From assembly GCA_963827585.1 (NCBI GenBank), contig CAWHCK010000049.1, positions 62,001 through 126,000 of the forward strand: a stretch of 64,000 nt of DNA. The letters are read 5' to 3'. A program made the position numbers and the translations under genes. This document shows positions 8,453 through 15,554 of the stretch, piece by piece. The first letter of the stretch is position 1, and the number at the start of each line of letters is the position of its first letter. The notes below the pieces were generated by a model. The model was not told the origin of the DNA, did not search any database, and saw only the letters and a list, made by a program, of their open reading frames with translations. Source of the stretch: VAZQ01 sp963827585. Lineage in GTDB: Bacteria; Pseudomonadota; Alphaproteobacteria; Rhizobiales; Xanthobacteraceae.

Positions 8453-9330
8453 CGACCACTCCTGCCGAAGCGCGATCGGGCAAAGGCCACCGGGACGAGA
8501 ATTTTCCCGTGGCCTCGCGGCTCATTCACGCGCGCCATCGCGAGCCGATACTTGCCTTCTACGAATTCGTGCGTACCGCCGACGACATCGCCGACCATGC
8601 CACGCTTGCTCCGCAGGAGAAGCTCGCGCTGATCGATCGGCTGGAAGCGACCTTGCTCGGCGAGACCGACGACGATCCGGTCGGTACTGCCTTGCGTTCA
8701 CAGCTGGCAGCGCGTCAGCTCTCGCCGCGCCACGCCCAGGATTTGCTGATCGCGTTCCGAATGGACGTGACCAAACTGCGCTATTCCGACTGGGACGATC
8801 TGATCGGCTATTGCACGTACTCGGCCATGCCGGTCGGCCGCTTCGTGCTCGACGTCCACGGCGAGAGCCGCGCCACCTGGCCCGCCAACGACGCCCTTTG
8901 CGCAGCGTTGCAAATCGTCAATCACCTGCAGGATTGCGGCAAGGATTACCGCGATCTCGACCGCGTTTACATTCCCCTCGATGTCCTGGCGGAAAACGGC
9001 GCGGCGGTGGATGAGCTGGAGGGGAAACACGCTTCCGCGGCCCTGCTCGGCTGCATCCATCAGCTTGCGCATCGCACCGGCGATCTCTTGCGCGTCAGTA
9101 GATCGTTTTCCGCAAGCATCGAGGACACAAGGCTCGCCTTGGAGGTCGCGGTCATTCAGACCCTGGCGGAGCGCCTGGTCGCATTGCTGTCCCGACGCGA
9201 TCCGCTGAGCGAGCGCGTCCATCTCGGCAAGGCGGGGGTCGCGGGCCGCGGCCTTCTCGGCCTATTATGGGGTGCAACCCGACGCGTCGGCCGCATCTTG
9301 ACGGCCGTTCACAAACCGCAGGATGCGTGA
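8449..9330 (+). CDS. hpnC: Hydroxysqualene synthase HpnC
   Basis: 293-residue all-alpha squalene/phytoene-synthase-fold protein. In the bacterial three-step squalene route, HpnC converts presqualene diphosphate (made by HpnD) to hydroxysqualene. Visible motifs: NFPVASRLI near the start, the first Asp-rich motif TADDIADH, YCTYSAMPVGR, and the second motif CGKDYRDLDRVYIP. ATG 8449 overlaps the hpnB stop as ATGA and agrees with family N-termini. Confidence 0.95.
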   Translation: MTTTPAEARSGKGHRDENFPVASRLIHARHREPILAFYEFVRTADDIADHATLAPQEKLALIDRLEATLLGETDDDPVGTALRSQLAARQLSPRHAQDLLIAFRMDVTKLRYSDWDDLIGYCTYSAMPVGRFVLDVHGESRATWPANDALCAALQIVNHLQDCGKDYRDLDRVYIPLDVLAENGAAVDELEGKHASAALLGCIHQLAHRTGDLLRVSRSFSASIEDTRLALEVAVIQTLAERLVALLSRRDPLSERVHLGKAGVAGRGLLGLLWGATRRVGRILTAVHKPQDA

Positions 9331-9333
9331 GCA

Positions 9334-10170
9334 TTGGCGCTGGTAGGAAGTTCAAACACGGCTGCGGCCGAGCGGGCGTCGGGCAGCTCGTTCTACAACG
9401 CGATGCGCATATTGCCGCGCGCGCAACGCGAGGCGATGTTCGAAATCTATTCCTTTTGCCGCCAGGTGGATGACATCGCGGATTCGAGCGGTCCCCGCGG
9501 CGAGCGCCGGCAGCAACTCGAGCGCTGGCGCGCCGACATCGACGCCGTCTATGCGGGCAAGCCGGTTCCCCGCACGCAAGGCTTGGCCGCTCCGGTGCGC
9601 GATTTCAGGCTCAGACGCGAGGATTTCCACGACGTCATCGACGGCATGGAGATGGACGTGGTCGCCGATATTCGCGCCCCCGACGAGGCGACGCTCGACA
9701 CCTATTGCAATCGGGTTGCAAGCGCCGTCGGGCGGCTGTCGGTCCGCGTCTTCGGAATGGAGGAACATGATGGCATTGCGCTTGCGTACCATCTGGGACG
9801 AGCCCTGCAGCTCACCAACATTCTGCGCGACCTCGACGAAGACGCGGCGTTCGGGCGGCTCTATCTGCCGGCGGAGGCCTTGCGCCAGGCGGGCATCACG
9901 ACCACCGATCCAAGGCCGGTGCTGGAGAGTCCTGCGCTCGGAGCCGTCTGTGCGCGCGTGGTCGAGTCCGCACGCGGTCATTTCGCGCAAGCCGACAAGG
10001 TCATGGCGCGCAGCGCCCGCCGCTCCGTGCGCGCGCCGCGCATCATGAGCGAGGCCTATCGGCTGATTCTCGACAACCTCGTCGCCCGCGGCTGGTCGCA
10101 TCCGCGCCGTCCCATCCACCTGCCGCGCGCGCGGCTGCTGTGGATCATCATGCGCCACGCCTTCATCTGA
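9334..10170 (+). CDS. hpnD: Presqualene diphosphate synthase HpnD
   Basis: 278 residues. Joins two FPP molecules to presqualene diphosphate. The squalene-synthase fold is shown by SSFYNAMRILP, the first Asp-rich motif CRQVDDIADS, DGMEMDV, YCNRVASAVGRLS and the second motif NILRDLDEDA with GRLYLP. Only 3 bp separate it from hpnC. The likely start is TTG 9334, since no ATG lies between the hpnC stop and the conserved domain. It overlaps hpnE by one base (TGATG). Confidence 0.95.
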   Translation: MALVGSSNTAAAERASGSSFYNAMRILPRAQREAMFEIYSFCRQVDDIADSSGPRGERRQQLERWRADIDAVYAGKPVPRTQGLAAPVRDFRLRREDFHDVIDGMEMDVVADIRAPDEATLDTYCNRVASAVGRLSVRVFGMEEHDGIALAYHLGRALQLTNILRDLDEDAAFGRLYLPAEALRQAGITTTDPRPVLESPALGAVCARVVESARGHFAQADKVMARSARRSVRAPRIMSEAYRLILDNLVARGWSHPRRPIHLPRARLLWIIMRHAFI

Positions 10171-11411
10171 TGCCGCGCACCATCCACGTCGTCGGCGCGG
10201 GACTCGCCGGGCTCGCCGCCGCGGTGCGGCTTGCGGCCCTTGGGACAAGGATCGTTGTGCACGAGGCCGCCGGCCGAGCCGGAGGCCGCTGTCGATCCTA
10301 TCATGACCCGGTGCTCGACATGGTGATCGACAACGGCAATCACTTGCTGCTCTCGGGCAATCGTGCTGCGCTGTCCTATCTCGAGGCGATCGGCGCGGCG
10401 GGAAAGCTTGTCGGTCCGGCGGCGGCCGACTTCGCGTTCATGGATCTCGCAACCGGCGAGCGATGGATGCTGCGCATCAATGCCGGGCGCCTGCCGTGGT
10501 GGATCCTTGATCGGACCCGACGCGTGCCGGGCACCACGGCGGGCGACTACCTGTCGTTCGCACGGCTCATGTATGCCTCCGAGGAGCGGACGATCTGCGA
10601 CGCGGTGCCTTGCGCGGGTCCTCTCTACGAACGCCTTGCGCGGCCGCTCTGGCTTGCGGCGCTCAATACCGATCCGACGGAGGCGAGCGCGAGCCTCGCC
10701 GCTGCAATCATCCGCGAAACCTTGGCAGCGGGGGGAAAGGCGTGCCGTCCGCTGATTGCCGAGGACGAACTCGACGCCGCTTTCATCGCGCCCGCGCTTC
10801 GCCTTCTCGGCCAGCGCGACGTCAGGGTCGAGTTCGGACACCGGCTGCGCATGCTCGATTTTGCGCACGACAGGGTTGTGGCGCTCGACTTCGGCGACGA
10901 CACGCTGGCGGTCGGCGAGGATGCGGTGATCCTCGCGGTGCCCCCGGTGGTGGCTGCGGAACTCGTGCCTGGCCTCGAGACCCCGGCGGAGTTCCGCGCC
11001 ATCGTCAACGCCCATTTCCGCATCCGCCCGCCCGCCGGGCTCGCGCCAATCATCGGGGTCGTGAACGGCACGATCGAGTGGCTCTTCACCTTTCCCGATC
11101 GATTGTCGATCACCATCAGTGCGGCCGATCGCTTGCTCGATGTTGCGCGCGAAGCGCTGGCGCAGGACATCTGGGACGAGGTCGCAACGGTCGCCGGTCT
11201 TCCCAAGACGCTGCCGCCGTGGCAGATCGTGCGCGAACGTCGCGCGACCTTTGCCGCGACGCCCGGCGAGAATGCAAAACGCCCTGCAGCGACAACGGCG
11301 TGGCGCAACCTCTTTCTCGCCGGCGATTGGACCAAGACCGGGTTGCCTGCGACCATCGAAGGGGCGATCCGGTCGGGCAACCGGGCGGCCGACCTCGTCG
11401 GTCGATTGTAA
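10170..11411 (+). CDS. hpnE: Hydroxysqualene dehydroxylase HpnE
   Basis: 413-residue FAD-dependent amine-oxidase/desaturase-fold enzyme that reduces hydroxysqualene to squalene. The N-terminal dinucleotide-binding motif VVGAGLAGLAAAVRL is followed by HEAAGRAGGRCRSY, and a C-terminal FAD motif reads LFLAGDWTKTGLPATIEGAIRSG in parts. It is translationally coupled to hpnD and lies 21 bp before shc. Confidence 0.95.
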   Translation: MPRTIHVVGAGLAGLAAAVRLAALGTRIVVHEAAGRAGGRCRSYHDPVLDMVIDNGNHLLLSGNRAALSYLEAIGAAGKLVGPAAADFAFMDLATGERWMLRINAGRLPWWILDRTRRVPGTTAGDYLSFARLMYASEERTICDAVPCAGPLYERLARPLWLAALNTDPTEASASLAAAIIRETLAAGGKACRPLIAEDELDAAFIAPALRLLGQRDVRVEFGHRLRMLDFAHDRVVALDFGDDTLAVGEDAVILAVPPVVAAELVPGLETPAEFRAIVNAHFRIRPPAGLAPIIGVVNGTIEWLFTFPDRLSITISAADRLLDVAREALAQDIWDEVATVAGLPKTLPPWQIVRERRATFAATPGENAKRPAATTAWRNLFLAGDWTKTGLPATIEGAIRSGNRAADLVGRL

Positions 11412-11432
11412 TCGGGACGACAAATAAATCGC

Positions 11433-13391
11433 GTGTCACTCGAGCCGAGAGCATCCATGCCGGCATCAGCCGTCGAGCGGAGCATCGAGACGGCAACCCG
11501 CGCGCTGCTCGCCTTGCAACAGCCCGACGGACATTGGGTTTTCGAGCTCGAAGCGGACGCGACCATCCCGGCAGAGTATGTCCTGTTGCGGCATTATCTG
11601 GCCGAACCGGTGGATGCGGCACTGGAAGCCAAGATCGCGGTCTATCTGCGCCGCGTCCAGGGCGACCACGGCGGTTGGCCGTTGTTTCGCGATGGCGACT
11701 TCGACATGAGCGCGAGCGTGAAGGCCTATTTCGCGCTCAAGATGATCGGCGACGGCGTCGACGCTGCGCACATGATCCGTGCGCGCGAGGCCATCCGCTC
11801 TCGCGGCGGTGCGGCGCGCTCGAACGTGTTCACCCGAATGATGCTCGCGCTGTTTGGATTCATCTCCTGGCGCGCTGTTCCGGTAATGCCGGTCGAGATC
11901 ATGCTGCTGCCGCGATGGTTCCCGTTCCATCTCGACAAGATGTCGTATTGGAGCCGCACCGTCATCGTGCCGTTGTTGGTGCTGCAAGGGCTCAAGCCGA
12001 AGGCGCGCAACCCCAAAGGGGTCACTATCGACGAGCTCTTCCTCGAACCATCGCAGACCGTTGGTCCCGTGCCGAGGGCGCCGCAACAGAAGGCCTTGTG
12101 GTTTTGGTTCTTCCGCGCAGTCGATGCCCTTCTTTACGCCATCGAACCGATGTTTCCGAAGCAATTGCGGCAACGCGCGATCGATCGCGCAGTGGCCTGG
12201 GTCACCGAGCGCATCAATGGCGAGGACGGCCTCGGCGCCATTTTCCCGGCCATGGCGAACAGCGTGATGATGTTCGACGTGCTCGGTTATCCGGAACGTC
12301 ATCCGCAGCGGGCGATCGCGCGCAAGTCCATCGAGAAGCTGCTGGTCGTGGGCGAGCATGAAGCCTATTGCCAGCCTTGCGTCTCGCCGGTGTGGGACAC
12401 CGGGCTCGCCTGCCACTCCCTGCTCGAGGTCGGCGGCGAGCGTGCCATCGGGCAGGCGCGCAAAGGTCTCGAGTGGCTCGTTCCCAAGCAAATCCTGGAC
12501 GTCAAAGGCGATTGGGCCGCGCGTCGGCCCGACCTCCCTCCCGGCGGCTGGGCGTTCCAATACGCCAATCCGCATTACCCCGACGTCGACGACACCGCCG
12601 TCGTAGTGATGGCCATGGATCGTGCGGAAGGCTTCGGCGGACCTGTCGACTTCCAGCCATCGATTGCTCCGGCACGGGAGTGGATACTGGGAATGCAGAG
12701 CGAGAACGGCGCCTGGGGCGCGTTCGACGCGGACAACGAATATTACTATCTCAACAACATTCCGTTCGCCGATCATGGCGCGTTGCTCGACCCTCCCACC
12801 GATGACGTGACCGCGCGCTGTGTTTCGATGCTGATGCAGATCGGCGACGCGCCGGAGAACAGCGCGGCGGTGGCGCGCGGCATCGACTATCTGCGCCGCA
12901 CGCAGATGCAGGAGGGGAGCTGGTACGGCCGCTGGGGCATGAACTACATCTACGGCACCTGGTCCGTCCTGTGCGCGCTCAACGCCGCGGGCATCGACCA
13001 TGCCGCACCCGAATTCCGCAAGGCGGTCGCGTGGCTCGTGGAAATCCAGAATTCCGACGGCGGCTGGGGCGAGGACGGCACGAGCTACAAGCTCGACTAT
13101 CGCGGTTACAAGTCCGCGCCCAGCACGGCGTCGCAGACGGCGTGGGCGCTGCTCGGTCTGATGGCCGCGGGGGAAGTCGACCATCCCGCGGTCAAGCGCG
13201 GGATCGACTATCTGTCATCCACGCAGAGCAATGACGGCTTCTGGGACGAGCCGCGCTATACCGCCACGGGCTTCCCGCGCGTGTTCTATCTTCGCTATCA
13301 CGGCTACGCGAAGTTCTTCCCGCTGTGGGCGCTCGCGCGCTACCGCAACCTCCAGAACGCCAATGCGCGCTCGGTGGGGTTCGGGATGTGA
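11433..13391 (+). CDS. shc: Squalene-hopene cyclase
   Basis: 652 residues, the usual length. Cyclises squalene to hopene/hopanol at the inner membrane. The catalytic DXDD motif is DVDD at about residue 384 (PDVDDTAVV). QW repeats are visible at QQPDGHWVFELE, QSENGAWGAFD, QNSDGGWGED and SNDGFWDEP, and the substrate-channel segment WGMNYIYGTW is present. The start is uncertain: GTG 11433 follows a GGGACGA sequence, while ATG 11457 would remove 8 residues. Last gene of the operon, followed by a palindromic repeat. Confidence 0.97.
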   Translation: MSLEPRASMPASAVERSIETATRALLALQQPDGHWVFELEADATIPAEYVLLRHYLAEPVDAALEAKIAVYLRRVQGDHGGWPLFRDGDFDMSASVKAYFALKMIGDGVDAAHMIRAREAIRSRGGAARSNVFTRMMLALFGFISWRAVPVMPVEIMLLPRWFPFHLDKMSYWSRTVIVPLLVLQGLKPKARNPKGVTIDELFLEPSQTVGPVPRAPQQKALWFWFFRAVDALLYAIEPMFPKQLRQRAIDRAVAWVTERINGEDGLGAIFPAMANSVMMFDVLGYPERHPQRAIARKSIEKLLVVGEHEAYCQPCVSPVWDTGLACHSLLEVGGERAIGQARKGLEWLVPKQILDVKGDWAARRPDLPPGGWAFQYANPHYPDVDDTAVVVMAMDRAEGFGGPVDFQPSIAPAREWILGMQSENGAWGAFDADNEYYYLNNIPFADHGALLDPPTDDVTARCVSMLMQIGDAPENSAAVARGIDYLRRTQMQEGSWYGRWGMNYIYGTWSVLCALNAAGIDHAAPEFRKAVAWLVEIQNSDGGWGEDGTSYKLDYRGYKSAPSTASQTAWALLGLMAAGEVDHPAVKRGIDYLSSTQSNDGFWDEPRYTATGFPRVFYLRYHGYAKFFPLWALARYRNLQNANARSVGFGM

Positions 13392-13429
13392 CCGCCCTAC
13401 GGTCATTGCCCGCGGTGGCGGCGATAGAA

Positions 13430-13502
13430 CTAGTCCCTTGATTCCGAAGTTCGCATGAGAGTGTGCCGCAAGCACTCGCGAACTTCGGGATCGGGACACT
13501 AG
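13430..13502. repeat. 73-bp MITE-like palindromic repeat, copy 2 (after shc)
   Basis: Same element and orientation as 7196-7270; the left terminus is CTAGTCCC and the right terminus CGGGACACTAG. It lies between the converging shc and hpnH genes and its hairpin could act as a two-way terminator, though no T-run follows. Confidence 0.85.
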
Positions 13503-13512
13503 CCGCGGAGAG

Positions 13513-14658
13513 CTATTCCGCCGCTTCCAGCGGGGTGGCGGGCTGTTTCTGCGCCTGATGAATAGCCGCCAGCTCCTGTTCGACGTGGCGCGAGAACATG
13601 AATTCCGCCGGTCGCTGTCGGTCGAGCGGGATTTCCGGCGCCATCGGTCCTTCGGTGCGCGGGCCGAACATGGCGACCTTGAGCGCCTGCCAGGGGTGCG
13701 AGATCGTCGCCTCTGCTGCCGTCGGCTCGTAGCCGCAATGGGCCATGCAGTTCGCGCACTTCTCGTACTTGCCCGTGCCGTAGGAGTCCCAGTCCGTGGT
13801 CTCCATCAGCTCGCGGAACGTCTTGGCGTAGCCTTCGCCCAGCAGATAGCAGGGCTTCTGCCAGCCGAAAATGTTGCGCGTCGGCATGCCCCACGGCGTG
13901 CAGTGATAGGTCTGGTTGCCGGCAAGGAAGTCGAGAAAGAGGTTCGAGTGGATGAAATTCCAGTTCTTGCCCTTGCCCATGCGGAAGATCCGACGGAACA
14001 GCTCCTTGGTCTTCCTACGGCTCAGAAAATGCTCCTGGTCGGGCGCGCGCTCGTAGGCGTAGCCGGGCGAGATCGAAACGCCCACGCCCAGCTCCTGGGC
14101 ATAATCGAGGAAGGCCGCGACATCCTCGGCGGAATGACCGTCGAAGATCGTGGCGTTGACGTTGACGGTGAAGCCCTTGGCCTTGGCGGCCTTGATCGCG
14201 GACACGGCGCGATCGAAGACGCCCGTCTGGCAGACGGATTTGTCGTGGTGCTCGCGCAACCCATCGAGGTGGACGGAGAAGAACAGATAGGGCGAGGGCT
14301 CGAACAGATGCAGCTTTTTCTCCAGGAGCAGCGCATTCGTGCAGAGCGAGACGAATTTCTTCTTGGCCACCAGGCCCTTCACGATCTCGCCGATCTCGCG
14401 GTAAATCAGCGGCTCGCCGCCGGGGATTGCGACCATGGGCGCGCCGCATTCATCGGCAGCCTCGAGGCATTCCTTGACGGACAGCCGGCGATTGAGGATC
14501 GGATCGGGATAGTCGATCTTGCCGCAGCCGACACAGGCGAGATTGCAACGGAACAGCGGCTCCAACATCAGCACGAGCGGATAGCGTTTGTGCCCCAACA
14601 ACTTCTGCTTGAAGATGTAGGCGCCGATACGCATTTCCTTGAGAAACGGGACTCGCAT
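13513..14658 (-). CDS. hpnH: Adenosyl-hopene transferase HpnH (radical SAM)
   Basis: 381 residues. Adds a 5'-deoxyadenosyl group to diploptene, the first step of C35 hopanoid side-chain synthesis. The radical-SAM cluster ligands are C38, C42 and C45 (CNLACVGC), followed by the SAM-binding GGEP motif. C-terminal cysteines CANCMAHCG fit an auxiliary region. Unlike the core operon it is on the minus strand. The next enzyme of the pathway, the HpnG nucleosidase, is not adjacent. Confidence 0.95.
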   Translation of the reverse strand: MRVPFLKEMRIGAYIFKQKLLGHKRYPLVLMLEPLFRCNLACVGCGKIDYPDPILNRRLSVKECLEAADECGAPMVAIPGGEPLIYREIGEIVKGLVAKKKFVSLCTNALLLEKKLHLFEPSPYLFFSVHLDGLREHHDKSVCQTGVFDRAVSAIKAAKAKGFTVNVNATIFDGHSAEDVAAFLDYAQELGVGVSISPGYAYERAPDQEHFLSRRKTKELFRRIFRMGKGKNWNFIHSNLFLDFLAGNQTYHCTPWGMPTRNIFGWQKPCYLLGEGYAKTFRELMETTDWDSYGTGKYEKCANCMAHCGYEPTAAEATISHPWQALKVAMFGPRTEGPMAPEIPLDRQRPAEFMFSRHVEQELAAIHQAQKQPATPLEAAE

Positions 14659-14915
14659 TTTTCTGTTTTCCTGTTTGGCCCCTCAGGCCCTCGCTTTCCG
14701 CTTTCCGCCTTCAGGCCGTCGCCAGTTCGCGTGATAGCCGCGGCTCAATATGCTCCTCCCGGCCCCCGAGAGTCGAGACTTCGACCTTACCGAATGCTCG
14801 CAATAAGTTGATGACGTTCTCGTCCGGGAAAGCGCCGCCTGTGATGCTCATCGTGTGTGCGTCCGTGCTCGACGCAAGTTTTTGCCGCCGACAATGAAAT
14901 AGCTCCGGGCACGGG

Positions 14916-15296
14916 CTATCTCGCGATCTCAAGCCGTGAATTGGAATTGGAACTGTTCGCAGGGCCGGCCCTGAAATCACGCTTGGAGACGCCGGACAGG
15001 CCGCCGCGGCACAGGGTCCGGATCCGATCGCGCCCGGCGGCCATGATCTTGTGCGGATAGGCCTGATGCCCCACATGCCAACCCAGCCGGTCCCGCGGGG
15101 TGTCGAAGGCATGACGCAGTGCGACCATCAGCTCTACGCCCGCGAGCCGAGCACCGGGGAGCCCTCTTGTGACAGCAAGCGCCCTCATCGCCTCGGAACG
15201 CCGCTCGTCGGCCACTCGCCGCGGCGCCTTGTCGGGACGTCGGCGCAAGTCGTCTGGATTCTCGATAACATTCAAGAGGGGGGTCGGCCGGATCAT
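14916..15296 (-). pseudogene. dxs: Decayed 5' part of dxs (1-deoxy-D-xylulose-5-phosphate synthase)
   Basis: About 125 codons clearly match the N-terminus of DXS: PLLNVIENPDDLRR, then AFDTPRDRL, VGHQAYPHKI, RDRIRTL and GLSGVSKR, which mirror the family text TPRDRLIWDVGHQAYPHKI and LSGFTKR. A short deletion and a stop follow. DXS-like text (GGKN) may continue in another frame to about 14840. A real DXS is about 640 residues, so this is a remnant lacking most of the thiamine-diphosphate domain and all later domains. It sits between hpnH and hpnN, where isoprenoid-precursor genes accompany hopanoid genes in some relatives. A functional copy must be elsewhere. Confidence 0.75.
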
Positions 15297-15554
15297 GATC
15301 CGAAGATTTTCCGTGAGGATTCGCGCGAGCACAGCCCAAATACCGGGAAGCTGCGGTTTGACGGGTCTCCACCGGGTCGTGCGTCGAACTCAACGCGCAC
15401 CCTAGGGGTTGTCGCATAGATTCGGTAGGGTGTTGTCCCTGCAACCTTAGTCGTTGTCAACGCACTGAATTGCCTGATATTCCGCGGCGACAGGCTCAGG
15501 TTCCCGAGGGCCCGCCGCCCGATTGGTTCCATCGCGTAACTCCTAGGACAAGGC

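Noticed and set aside
10610..12361. 583-codon frame overlapping hpnE and shc on the same strand
   Set aside because: Alternative frame of two well-supported genes; no protein features of its own.
11466..13184. 572-codon open frame on the minus strand
   Set aside because: Antisense to shc; the protein has no recognisable features and is Arg/His-rich as expected for a shadow frame.
14711..14848. 46-codon minus-strand frame starting MSITGGAF before hpnH
   Set aside because: Considered as a separate small gene, but it lies in the tail of the dxs remnant and has weak similarity to the DXS segment after the GDG motif; not supported as an independent gene.
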